From positions 1,364,001-1,428,000 of the forward strand of contig NZ_CP092431.1 in the NCBI RefSeq assembly GCF_022385335.1: DNA of 64,000 nt, written 5' to 3'. Each line of letters starts with the position of its first letter. Position 1 is the first letter of the stretch. Shown one piece after another: positions 41,378 through 49,153 of this stretch. The notes below the pieces were generated by a model. That model did no database searches and had not been told where the DNA came from. It saw only the letters and a list, made by a program, of their open reading frames with translations. Position numbers and translations under genes: made by a program. Source of the stretch: Streptomyces deccanensis. Its GTDB lineage: Bacteria > Actinomycetota > Actinomycetes > Streptomycetales > Streptomycetaceae.

Positions 41378-42116
41378 GACGCCCGGGACGGAGACGACGG
41401 CCTTCACCACCACGCCCGACAACCCGCATCTGGCGCGCCCACCACTGCTGTACGGCGCGCCCCTCGACCGGGCCGGGCTGGTGGTCTACGCGGTGCACGG
41501 GCGCGGGCAGGGCCCGGGGTTCATGGTGGAGCAGGCCGAGCGGGTCAACCTCCCCGGCGTGGCCTGGGTCGTCCCCGGTGCCGACAGCGACACCTGGTAC
41601 CCGCGGGGCTTCCTGGCACCGCTGGAGGAGAACCAGCCGCATCTGGACCATGCCCTCGACACGCTACGCACCCACCTCGCCGACCTGGAGCGCATGGGCT
41701 GGGCCGCACGGGACGTGGTGCTGTTCGGCTTCTCCCAGGGAGCCTGCCTGCTCTCCGAGTACCTGCTGCGTGACCAGCCGTCGTGCGCGGGCGCGTTCCT
41801 GCACACCGGCGGCCATCTCGGGCCGGTGGCCAAGCCCTGGCCCGCGCGGCCGGACAGTGGGCTGCCCGGCACCGAGATCGTGCTGCTGTGCGCGCAGGAG
41901 GACGAGTTCGTCCCCCTCGTGCGGGCCGAGCGGACGGCCGGCGCCCTGGCCGCCCTCGGCGCGAGGATCGAGCTGACCACGTACGACGACCCGCTGCACC
42001 ACCTCAACGAGGACTCGGTCGTCCGTCTGCGGCGTATGCTGCGCACCCGCCTGCTGGAGCGGGCCGAGGCGGTCGCGGAGAGCGCGCATCCGAGCGAGAG
42101 CCGTCCCGCCCCGTGA
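41370..42116 (+). CDS. Phospholipase/carboxylesterase-family hydrolase (MhqD-like)
   Basis: This is a 248-aa alpha/beta hydrolase of the Abhydrolase_2 group. It has VHGRGQGPGFM (oxyanion loop), GFSQGACLLSEY (nucleophile Ser near 115), CAQEDEFVPL (Asp) and DDPLHHLNED (His). It resembles Bacillus MhqD, which is encoded next to a PcpA/MhqO-like dioxygenase in methylhydroquinone-response operons. A role in hydrolysing the ester or acyl product of ring cleavage to maleylacetate is proposed. It overlaps the reductase gene by 8 bp. Confidence 0.86.
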   Translation: MPETPGTETTAFTTTPDNPHLARPPLLYGAPLDRAGLVVYAVHGRGQGPGFMVEQAERVNLPGVAWVVPGADSDTWYPRGFLAPLEENQPHLDHALDTLRTHLADLERMGWAARDVVLFGFSQGACLLSEYLLRDQPSCAGAFLHTGGHLGPVAKPWPARPDSGLPGTEIVLLCAQEDEFVPLVRAERTAGALAALGARIELTTYDDPLHHLNEDSVVRLRRMLRTRLLERAEAVAESAHPSESRPAP

Positions 42117-42188
42117 CGACGACCGCGGCGAGCGCCCCGACGCCCCGTGCGGGCGCATACGGCGAAATCGCGCCAGACAAGGCATTGA

Positions 42189-42199
42189 TTGTATGACGA
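42189..42199. promoter_or_regulatory. Regulon operator 8 (TTGT-ATG-ACGA), upstream of GntR regulator D
   Basis: The + strand core TTGTATGACGA lies 21 bp before the GTG start of regulator D. A possible promoter TTGATT (42185-42190) and TAGCCT (42208-42213) encloses it. The position fits autorepression. Confidence 0.73.
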
Positions 42200-42219
42200 G
42201 CCGGCCGTAGCCTCCTGCC

Positions 42220-42948
42220 GTGGAGCACGAAGGCTCGTGGGCGAAGAAGCCCCACTCGCGCCTGGAGTCGGCCTCGGTGATGGCCGACTCCAGGGACCGC
42301 GTCCTGCGGACGGTGCGCGAGGACATCTGCTGGTCACGGCTCGTTCCCGGGCAGCGGCTCGACGTGAACCTCGTCGTGGGACGCACCGGCGTCTCGCGGA
42401 GCGTGGTGCGGCAGGCCCTCCGTGACCTGTGCGACCAGGGCTGGCTGACCATCGTGGACGAGGGATGCGTGGTGGGCGTGCCCTCGCCGGAGGAGGCCGC
42501 CGAGATCGACGAGGTCCGGCGTGCCCTGGAGGAGGTCACGGTGCGGCGCTTCGTCGCACACGCCTCCGACGCGCAGCTGAGGGCACTGCACGGCGCCCTG
42601 ATGGAGTTCGAGGACCTCGCGGAGCTACCGCCGGACCCGTCGGCCCTGCTGCAGGCACGGGACAACTTCTACGGACTGCTGCTGCGTGCCGCCGGCGTCA
42701 TGGTCACGCTGGACGCCCTGGCGAAACTGCGGGCCCGGATCATCGTGCTGATGTGTGCCTCCCTGTGCTCGCCCGGCCGTGCGCGCGCCGCGGGAGCCGA
42801 ACTGCGCGCCGTCTACGAGGCGCTGGCCGATCGCGACGCCGAACGGGCCGTTCTCGCCTGCGCCACGCATGTGGACCGCTCGTACGAGGCGGGCTTCCGG
42901 GCACTGGCCGCCCTCGGCGGCTCCGAGCCCGGCACCGCGCTGCACTGA
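42220..42948 (+). CDS. GntR-family (FadR/FCD) transcriptional regulator D
   Basis: This is a 242-aa regulator with winged helix at about 25-90 (VREDICWSRLVPGQRLDVNLVVGRTGVSRSVVRQALRDL in parts) and FCD domain from about 95, with EVRRALEEVTVRRFVAH and ACATHVDRSYEAG. The GTG start at 42220 has CCTCCTGCC upstream but no clear Shine-Dalgarno; an ATG 20 codons later is an alternative. It is more divergent from A and C. Its own operator suggests it is autoregulated and a candidate master regulator of the island. Confidence 0.85.
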   Translation: MEHEGSWAKKPHSRLESASVMADSRDRVLRTVREDICWSRLVPGQRLDVNLVVGRTGVSRSVVRQALRDLCDQGWLTIVDEGCVVGVPSPEEAAEIDEVRRALEEVTVRRFVAHASDAQLRALHGALMEFEDLAELPPDPSALLQARDNFYGLLLRAAGVMVTLDALAKLRARIIVLMCASLCSPGRARAAGAELRAVYEALADRDAERAVLACATHVDRSYEAGFRALAALGGSEPGTALH

Positions 42949-43029
42949 GCGCGGCTCAACAAGGGCCCAAGTCCCTTTGATTCCACTTCTTTGATCCCAC
43001 TCCATTGCTCGGACTCATGCCCGCAAGTA

Positions 43030-43040
43030 TTGTATGACAA
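43030..43040. promoter_or_regulatory. Regulon operator 9 (TTGT-ATG-ACAA), upstream of the Nramp transporter
   Basis: The + strand has TATTGTATGACAATA, a perfect inverted repeat around ATG, the strongest copy in the set. It lies 89 bp upstream of the Nramp ATG and near a TTGCTC (-35 like) at 43005. Confidence 0.78.
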
Positions 43041-43128
43041 TAATACGCACACACGGTCTGACGTGACCTCGCGTCGTCGATGTCGGCATGCGTACTCGCT
43101 CCCCTTCCCAACTCGCAGGAGCCCTCTG

Positions 43129-44400
43129 ATGAGCACCGGCACCTCCGCGGCAGCCCCGCCCCTCACCCAGGTCCCCGCCCTCCGTCGAGCCGTCCGCCGA
43201 CGCCGACTCGCCTTCTACGGGCCTGCGTTCGTCGCCGCGGTCGCCTACGTCGACCCCGGCAACTTCGCCACCAACTTCCAGGCGGGAGCCCGCCACGGCT
43301 ACCTGCTCGTCTGGGTCCTCGTCTCGGCCTGTGCGGTCGCCATGTTCATCCAGTACCTGTCGGCCAAGACCGGTCTGGCCACCGGACGGGACCTGCCGAC
43401 GCTCTGCCGGGACAGCTTCCGCCGCCCGGTCGTGGTGGGACTGTGGGCGCAGGCCGAGGTCGTGGCCATGGCCACCGACCTGGCGGAGTTCGTGGGCGCG
43501 GCGATCGGTCTCTATCTCCTCTTCGGCGTGCCCATGCTGCCCGCCGCGCTCATCACCGCCGTGGTGAGCTTCGCCATTCTGGCCCTCCAGCGGCGCGGCT
43601 ACCGCCCGTTCGAGCTGGCGATCGTCTTCCTGCTCGGCATCATCGCCCTGGGCTTCGCGTACACCCTCGTCGCCGCCGGCGGCCAGTCCGCCTCGGGGCT
43701 GGCCGCGGGGATGACACCGGCCTTCCACGGCACCGACTCCGTGGTGCTGGCCATCGGCATCATCGGTGCGACGGTCATGCCCCACGTCATCTATCTGCAC
43801 TCGGCCCTCACCGCGCAGCGGCAGGCGCCGGAGGGCCCAGCCGAGCGCAAGCGTGCCCTGCGCACCCTGCGCGTCGACACCACGCTGGGCCTGAGCCTGG
43901 CCGGACTGATCAATCTCTCGATGCTCTGCGTCGCGGCCGCCGTCTTCCACGGTGCCGCCGGGGACTTCGACGGCAGTCTCGGCAGCGCCCACCAGGGCTT
44001 CGACCGGCTGGTCGGCGGCGGCGCCGCGCTCGCCTTCGCCGCCGCGCTCCTGGCGTCGGGCCTCTCCTCCTCGGGCGTGGGCACCTACTCCGGCCAGGTC
44101 ATCATGGAGGGCTTCCTGCGGATGCGGATCCCCCTGTTCCTCCGGCGGGCCATCACCATGGCACCCGCGCTGGTCGTCCTCGCGCTCGGCATGTCGCCGG
44201 ACAAGGTCCTGCTGGCGTCGCAGGTGGTGCTCTCCTTCGGCATCCCGTTCGCGCTGATCCCCCTGGTGTTGATCAGCCGCCGCCGGGACCTGATGGGAGA
44301 CCTGGTCAACCGGCGCGTGACCACCTTCGTGGGGTGGGTGGCGGCTCTGCTCATCTCCGGTATCAACATCTATCTGCTGCAGCAGGTCTTCTTCGGCTGA
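43129..44400 (+). CDS. Nramp-family divalent metal transporter (MntH-like)
   Basis: This is a 423-aa membrane protein with about 11 helices. The metal-binding motifs are DPGN in TM1 (residues 42-45) and MPH in TM6 (217-219, followed by VIYLHSAL). Nramp proteins take up Mn(II), Fe(II) or other divalent ions with protons. It is preceded by the best operator of the catabolic regulon, so its job may be to deliver iron (or manganese) to the ring-cleavage dioxygenase during growth on the aromatic substrate. The ATG at 43129 follows AGGA; a longer frame reads through the operator. Confidence 0.92.
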   Translation: MSTGTSAAAPPLTQVPALRRAVRRRRLAFYGPAFVAAVAYVDPGNFATNFQAGARHGYLLVWVLVSACAVAMFIQYLSAKTGLATGRDLPTLCRDSFRRPVVVGLWAQAEVVAMATDLAEFVGAAIGLYLLFGVPMLPAALITAVVSFAILALQRRGYRPFELAIVFLLGIIALGFAYTLVAAGGQSASGLAAGMTPAFHGTDSVVLAIGIIGATVMPHVIYLHSALTAQRQAPEGPAERKRALRTLRVDTTLGLSLAGLINLSMLCVAAAVFHGAAGDFDGSLGSAHQGFDRLVGGGAALAFAAALLASGLSSSGVGTYSGQVIMEGFLRMRIPLFLRRAITMAPALVVLALGMSPDKVLLASQVVLSFGIPFALIPLVLISRRRDLMGDLVNRRVTTFVGWVAALLISGINIYLLQQVFFG

Positions 44401-44404
44401 GGTC

Positions 44405-44455
44405 AGGGCGTCGGGCCCGGCCGTCCGCTGTCAGGCGGCCGGGGTCCGACGCCCT
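44405..44455 (+). terminator. Terminator hairpin after the Nramp gene
   Basis: Arms 44405-44423 and 44436-44455 pair well apart from a small internal mismatch, with a 12-nt loop, starting five bases past the Nramp stop codon. It closes the operator-controlled island on the right. Confidence 0.8.
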
Positions 44456-44564
44456 CGACACCCGGCCGACCGCGACGGCTCGGCAGCCGCGCCTCCTCGA
44501 GATCGCCGACGGACCGTGTTGCAACGCCGGTGTACCGTGGCCTGCACAGAAGCAAGGGGAGAGC

Positions 44565-46220
44565 ATGGCGGCCGAGGCCGTAGCCCACGGGGTGGACGAG
44601 CTCGTCACGGAGCATGCGCCTGCCGAGGTGGTCGGCCCGCTGATGCGTGGGATCGCCGTCCTCAGGGCCCTGACAGACGCCGGCGGGCGAGAGGACGCGC
44701 AGCAACTCGCCCATCGCGCGAGCCTGCCCCGGGCCACTCTCGACCGCATCACGGGCACCTTGGACTCTCTGGGCTACCTCCGGCTCGAGGGACGCGAGGT
44801 GATGCTGGCACCCCCGTTGATGGAAGTGGGCAATGCCTACCTGTCCGCCGTGAGAATTCCCGAGCTCCTCGGGCCCCACGCCGACGCTCTGGCCGAGGAA
44901 CTGGACGAGGACGTCACATTGACCGTCCCGGACCGGCACGGCGCCCACTTCGTCCACTCGTCCAAGCGGAACCGCCGGATGAGCATCGTCTGCGGCATCG
45001 GCGACCGGCTGCCGCTCGACGCCTCGGCGCCCGGCGCCATGCTGGCCGCCACCTGGAGCTCCGACGAGTGGGAACGGCATCAGGCGGAGCACCACTGCCT
45101 GCGAGGGCCGGGGCACGCTCGGGCGTGTACGAATGACCTCCGCGAACGGGCCGCCGCCGCCAGATCCGAGGGCTGGTCCCTCGACGACCAGTGGTTGGAA
45201 CCGGGCCTGATCGCCCTGGGCGTCCCCGTCCACGGTCCCGACGGAGACGTCCTCTGCGTGGTGAACGTCGTCAGCCTCATCGGGCGCCATCCGAGCGCCG
45301 AAGCCCTGGCGCGGGCCGCACTGCCTGCCGCCCGCCGTGCCGCAGCGGAGATGGAGCGCGAACTAAGCCCGCGGCAACCGATGTCACGGTCCGAACCCAT
45401 GGCCGGGCAGGTGAAGGACACCAGGACTCCCACGAACGGGCGCGACTTCGTCGAATCCCTCGCCCGTGGCCTGAGCGTGCTGACAGCCTTCGGCGAGGGC
45501 CGCCACGCCCTCAAGAGTTCCGACGTCGCCCGTCTCACCGGTCTGCCGCGTGCCACCGCGCGGCGTGCTCTCATCACCCTGGACCACCTCGGCTACCTCA
45601 CGAACCGGGGAGGGCTGTACCGTCCCAACGCCGCGATCCTCTCCCTCGGCTACGCCCCGCTGTCGCGTCTGACGCTGCCGCAGCTGGCCCAGCCCCACCT
45701 GACGGAGCTGTCCCGTCGGCTCTCGGACTCCGTGTCGATGTCAGTGCTTTCCGGCTCGGAGATCGTCTACGTCGCCCGCGCCGCCGGCGTCCGCCTGGTG
45801 ACGGTCGACGCCTCCGTGGGCACCCGACTGCCCGCTTACGCCACCTCCATGGGCCGGGTCCTGCTCGCCGACGTTCCCAGAGACGAATGTGCCGCGCTGC
45901 TCGCCGCCTCGCCCCTCGCACGGCTCACCCCGAACACGGTGACGGACGTCGACGAGCTTCTCGGGGTTCTCGAGAGGACGGCCGACCGCGGGTACGCCCT
46001 GGTCGACGAGGAACTCGAAGTCGGCCTGCGCTCGATGGCCGTACCCGTGCGCGGCAAGAACGGCAAAGTGCTGGCCGCGATCAACGTGGCCATGCACCCC
46101 AGTCGGCGCACCGTCACCGAGTGCTGCGAGCAGGTCCTGCCCGCACTCCTTGCGACGGCTGAAGCGGTCGAGGGCGACCTCTCCGCCGTACCCCACTCCG
46201 GCCGGCTCCAACTGACCTGA
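44565..46220 (+). CDS. Fused double IclR-family transcriptional regulator (PcaR/PobR-like)
   Basis: This is a 551-aa protein with two complete IclR units in tandem. Unit 1 has a winged helix at about 25-85 and an effector domain to about 260. Unit 2 starts near residue 290 with GRDFVESLARGLSVLTAFGEG, a HTH (SDVARLTGLPRATARRALITLDHLGYL in parts) and an effector domain including VSMSVLSGSEIVYVARAAG and GYALVDEELEVGLRSMAVPVR. IclR units are usually about 250-290 aa, so this is a duplication/fusion. Unit 2 looks like beta-ketoadipate regulators PcaR/PcaU/PobR. It could sense an aromatic acid or 3-oxoadipate. AAGGGGAG precedes the ATG. Confidence 0.88.
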   Translation: MAAEAVAHGVDELVTEHAPAEVVGPLMRGIAVLRALTDAGGREDAQQLAHRASLPRATLDRITGTLDSLGYLRLEGREVMLAPPLMEVGNAYLSAVRIPELLGPHADALAEELDEDVTLTVPDRHGAHFVHSSKRNRRMSIVCGIGDRLPLDASAPGAMLAATWSSDEWERHQAEHHCLRGPGHARACTNDLRERAAAARSEGWSLDDQWLEPGLIALGVPVHGPDGDVLCVVNVVSLIGRHPSAEALARAALPAARRAAAEMERELSPRQPMSRSEPMAGQVKDTRTPTNGRDFVESLARGLSVLTAFGEGRHALKSSDVARLTGLPRATARRALITLDHLGYLTNRGGLYRPNAAILSLGYAPLSRLTLPQLAQPHLTELSRRLSDSVSMSVLSGSEIVYVARAAGVRLVTVDASVGTRLPAYATSMGRVLLADVPRDECAALLAASPLARLTPNTVTDVDELLGVLERTADRGYALVDEELEVGLRSMAVPVRGKNGKVLAAINVAMHPSRRTVTECCEQVLPALLATAEAVEGDLSAVPHSGRLQLT

Positions 46221-46541
46221 CGGACCACCGCGTGCGGGCTGTCTCCTCAGCCCCGGCACCGAGGTGCGCCGGCGTGGACCCGTGGGCCGCGAGGCCCCTT
46301 CTTCACCATTGACACCGCCGCGTGTCGGTCCCACACTCATGCCCACACCGTACAGCGAAATCAATTTCGCCAGGCGAACATATGGGTGGAGGTCTTACGC
46401 GGCCGGCCCCTTCCGCCCGCATTTCGTATGCGTCCGCTCGCCAGGCGGAACGTCCGTACGTCACGCCCGCCGTCACCCCGGCCGCTCCGCCGGCTCCGAC
46501 GCGGCAGCTGCCGACCGCGCCCCACTCGAAGAGGAGTGAAC
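46221..46541. other. Intergenic region with an IclR-like palindrome
   Basis: The 321 bp between the double IclR gene and the secreted esterase hold the palindrome at 46355-46370 and probably the esterase promoter. Coding frames here are not supported. Confidence 0.6.
46355..46370. promoter_or_regulatory. IclR-type palindrome GCGAAAT-CA-ATTTCGC
   Basis: A perfect 7-bp inverted repeat with a 2-bp centre lies upstream of the esterase gene and just downstream of the IclR regulator gene. It resembles the GAAAT-N-ATTTC core bound by IclR-family proteins. The double IclR protein is the obvious candidate binder. Confidence 0.65.
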
Positions 46542-47609
46542 ATGATGTTCCGGCGTCTACTACCAGCCGTGCCGGGGAGCCGCGTTCTGCTCTCCCTGGC
46601 CGGAGGGGTCATGGCGGTCGCGATGACCGCCGCGTCCGGATTCGCGACCCCGTCCACGCATACGAGGCAGGTGAGCGTGACCAAGGACATCGCCTACGCG
46701 CCTGCCCAGCCGGCCGACAGCCAGGGTCATCTGTTGGACCTCTACGTCCCGCGGTCATCGCGGCCGGTACCGCTGGTGATCTTCTCCGCCGGCTCGGCGT
46801 GGATGGCCGACAACGGTCGCCAAGGGGCCGACAAGGTCGCTGCCGAACTCAACCCGTACGGGTTCGCGGTGGCGGGTGTGTCGATCCGTTCCAGCTCGCA
46901 GGCCAAGTTCCCGGCCCAGCTCCATGACATCAAGGGCGCCATCCGCTGGCTGCGCGCGCACGCGAAGACCTACAACCTCGACCCCCAGCGCTTCGCGATC
47001 ATGGGTGACTCCTCTGGCGGCTGGACCGCGGCGATGGCCGGGGTCACCGGGGACATCCCGGCGCTGGAGGGCGATGTCGGTGTACGCGGTCCCTCGAGTG
47101 CGGTTCAGGCGGCTCTGCCGTTCTATCCGCCGACCGACTTCTCGCAGATGGACGCGCACATGCTGGACAACTGCACGTTCTTCAACACCGCCTTGGGACT
47201 CACCGGTTGCCATGGAGACGCGCGTTCGCCCGAGTCACTGTTGCTCGGCTGCCCCATCGACGACTGCCCGGACAAGGTCGCTGCCGCGAACCCGCTGACC
47301 TACGTCGGCGGTCGGCGCACACCGCCGTTCCTGATCTTCCACGGCGAGCAGGATCCTCTGGTGCCCTATCACCAGGGCCGACTGCTCCGCGACGCACTGG
47401 CCTCCGCAGGCGACGAGGTGCGTTTCGTTTCCTTCCCGCACGCCGGCCACGGCCCGCTCTTCGACATGCTGAGCGACCCCGGCACCCGCAAGGACGCCTA
47501 TGAGGAGACCTCACGGGGCGGTCACACCACTCCGCCTCGTCCGGTGACCCCGTCCTGGCAGACCATCGTCACCTTCCTCGAGGCCCAACTGCGCCCCAGC
47601 GCACGCTAG
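46542..47609 (+). CDS. Secreted alpha/beta-hydrolase (esterase, BD-FAE/HSL-like)
   Basis: This is a 355-aa exported hydrolase. An N-terminal signal peptide with basic start and hydrophobic core (to about residue 36, AASGFA) is visible. The catalytic Ser lies in GDSSGGW. The active-site Asp is in HGEQDPLVPYH, and His in PHAGHGPLF. Several Cys (NCTFF, GCHGD, GCPIDDC) suggest disulfides, in line with secretion. The order LLDLYVP...GDSSGG resembles hemicellulose feruloyl/acetyl esterases. Release of phenolic esters from plant material outside the cell is a reasonable but unproved role. GAGGAG precedes the ATG. Confidence 0.85.
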   Translation: MMFRRLLPAVPGSRVLLSLAGGVMAVAMTAASGFATPSTHTRQVSVTKDIAYAPAQPADSQGHLLDLYVPRSSRPVPLVIFSAGSAWMADNGRQGADKVAAELNPYGFAVAGVSIRSSSQAKFPAQLHDIKGAIRWLRAHAKTYNLDPQRFAIMGDSSGGWTAAMAGVTGDIPALEGDVGVRGPSSAVQAALPFYPPTDFSQMDAHMLDNCTFFNTALGLTGCHGDARSPESLLLGCPIDDCPDKVAAANPLTYVGGRRTPPFLIFHGEQDPLVPYHQGRLLRDALASAGDEVRFVSFPHAGHGPLFDMLSDPGTRKDAYEETSRGGHTTPPRPVTPSWQTIVTFLEAQLRPSAR

Positions 47610-47618
47610 ACGGCCGAC

Positions 47619-47650
47619 GGCCGTCACCGATCATGTGGTCGGTGGCGGCC
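47619..47650. terminator. Terminator hairpin between convergent esterase and YjbQ genes
   Basis: Arms 47619-47632 and 47638-47650 pair with two mismatches and a five-base loop, ten bases after the esterase stop and 38 bp from the YjbQ stop on the other strand. Confidence 0.65.
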
Positions 47651-47687
47651 GCCGTGGTGACACCCGTGCTCGTGACGATGATCTCGC

Positions 47688-48110
47688 TCAGCCCAGGAAG
47701 CTCAGTCGAACCTGACGGTTGGCGTTGTCTTTGTTCGTGTCCACCAGGCACACCGACTGCCAAGTCCCCAGTTCCAGTCGTCCCGCGAGGACCGGGAGCG
47801 TGGCGTGGGGTGGGACGAGGCCGGGGAGTACGTGGTCGCGTCCGTGGCCGGGGCTGCCGTGGCGGTGCTGCCAGCGGTCGTCGGCGGGCAGGAGGGTGCG
47901 CAGGGCAGCGAGGAGGTCGTCGTCGCTGCCGGCGCCCGTCTCGATGATGGCGATGCCGGCCGTGGCGTGCGGGACGAAGACGTTGAGGAGGCCGTCCCGG
48001 CCGGCCGCGGCCTCGCGGAGGAACTCCTCGCAGTCGTGGGTGAGATCGACGACCCGCTCACGGGAACCGGAGGCGATGTGCAGGACTCGGGTGGTGAAGG
48101 CATCGGACAT
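47688..48110 (-). CDS. YjbQ-family protein (UPF0047, secondary thiamine-phosphate synthase type)
   Basis: This is a 140-aa small protein with the YjbQ/UPF0047 pattern: DGLLNVFVPHATAGIAIIE (His near 45), a DDRWQHRHGSPGHGRDHVLPGLVP metal-site stretch, and GTWQSVCLVDTNKDNANRQVRLSFLG at the end. The family folds as a trimer and has weak thiamine-phosphate synthase activity; the true role is unclear. ATG at 48110 is chosen to match the usual length of about 140; the longer frame adds 39 residues unlike the family. Confidence 0.88.
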   Translation of the reverse strand: MSDAFTTRVLHIASGSRERVVDLTHDCEEFLREAAAGRDGLLNVFVPHATAGIAIIETGAGSDDDLLAALRTLLPADDRWQHRHGSPGHGRDHVLPGLVPPHATLPVLAGRLELGTWQSVCLVDTNKDNANRQVRLSFLG

Positions 48111-48262
48111 GGTTCCATCCTCGCGCACCGGGACGACGCCGACGGGGACCCGGCGACACGAGAGCGACGACCCGCCCGAGGAGTGGACCACCCGGTGATA
48201 CACGGCGTCCACGTCGCGAGATCCCATTGACCGTGTACGGACCGGCTCGCTAATTTCGCCGC

Positions 48263-48346
48263 ATGTCGCGTTCAGCCCTGCTCACTTCGCGCGGTCACAT
48301 CGACCTGCTGCGGGTGGCCTCCGCCGCGTGTCGTCGCGGCTGCTGA
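48263..48346 (+). CDS. 27-aa Cys-rich leader peptide of the actinomycete sulfur-gene type
   Basis: The frame reads MSRSALLTSRGHIDLLRVAS followed by AACRRGC and stop. The HIDLLRVASAAC core and terminal Cys residues match the small leader peptides found before sulfonate, sulfate or cysteine genes in Streptomyces. Translation speed over the Cys codons could sense cysteine supply. It lies 120 bp ahead of the SsuB-like ATPase gene. It has no strong Shine-Dalgarno. Confidence 0.78.
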   Translation: MSRSALLTSRGHIDLLRVASAACRRGC

Positions 48347-48466
48347 CGCCTCTTCACCCCGTTCCCGGCGCCCTGCGACCGCATCGCGGGGCTGCGCTCA
48401 GGACGCGGTTCCTCCCCCTCCCCTGACGGGATTCCGGACACCGGAGTCCCTCGGAAGGCTGCTGCG

Positions 48467-49153
48467 ATGGCATCCACGCCCCACGCCGTGCACGTCGAAG
48501 GGCTCACCCGTTCCTTCGGCGGTCGTCCCGTCATCGACGGGCTCCGGCTCGACGTCCAGCCGGGCGAGTTCGTGGCCCTGCTCGGTCGCGGCGGCTGCGG
48601 CAAGTCCACCCTGTTGCGTGTCCTCGTCGGGCTCGACCGCGACATCTCGGGCACCGTCCTGGTACCTCGCCGCAAGGCCGTCGTGTTCCAGGCACCGCGA
48701 CCGATGCCGTGGAAGCGCGTATGGCGCAACCTCCTGCTCGGGCTTCCGGACAGGCTCGACCGCACCCGCGCGGAGCGGGCCCTCACCGAGGCCGATCCGG
48801 AGCGCGGCTCCGGCCCCGAACTGCTGCTGCTCGACGAGCCGTTCGGCGCCCTCGGAGGGCCGGCCCGCATCAAGGCACGGCGGCTGGTGGGCGAGTTGTG
48901 GCAGCGCCGCGGCTGCGCGGTGCTCCTCGCCACGCACGACGTCGAGAAGGCGTTGCTGCTGGCCGACCGTGTCCTGGTGATGGACGCGGGGGTCATCACG
49001 TACGAGACGCCGGTCGGCCTGGACCGGCCCCGCGACCTCGCCGACCCCCGCTTCACCGAACTGCGCGCACGCCTCGCCGTACGGCTGAGGGCCGACGCCG
49101 CGTCCCTGTCCCCGGGAAGATCCGACGCTCCGTGCCCGTTGGTAGAGGCATGA
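48467..49153 (+). pseudogene. SsuB-like ABC ATPase lacking the signature motif (probable decayed gene)
   Basis: This 228-aa frame looks like an aliphatic-sulfonate or nitrate-type ABC ATPase, with Walker A GRGGCGKST, Q-loop VVFQAPRPMPWKRVWRNLLLGL, Walker B ELLLLDEPFGALG and switch His LLATHDVEKALLLADR. The LSGGxxQR signature is missing: the chain passes from RAERALTEADPE directly to RGSGPELLLLDEP, an in-frame loss of about 30 residues. The D-loop is GGPARI instead of the usual DALTR. No permease or binding-protein gene is next to it. ATP hydrolysis is therefore unlikely. It is co-read with the next gene (ATGA). Confidence 0.78.

Noticed and set aside
39178..42116. Pentachlorophenol or lindane degradation locus
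   Set aside because: Only the dioxygenase and maleylacetate reductase resemble the Pcp/Lin enzymes. There is no glutathione-dependent dehalogenase (PcpC/LinD type) and no PcpB-type monooxygenase.
42162..42174. GGCGAAATCGCGC considered as a second IclR palindrome
   Set aside because: Only one half-site matches the 46355 palindrome; symmetry is poor.
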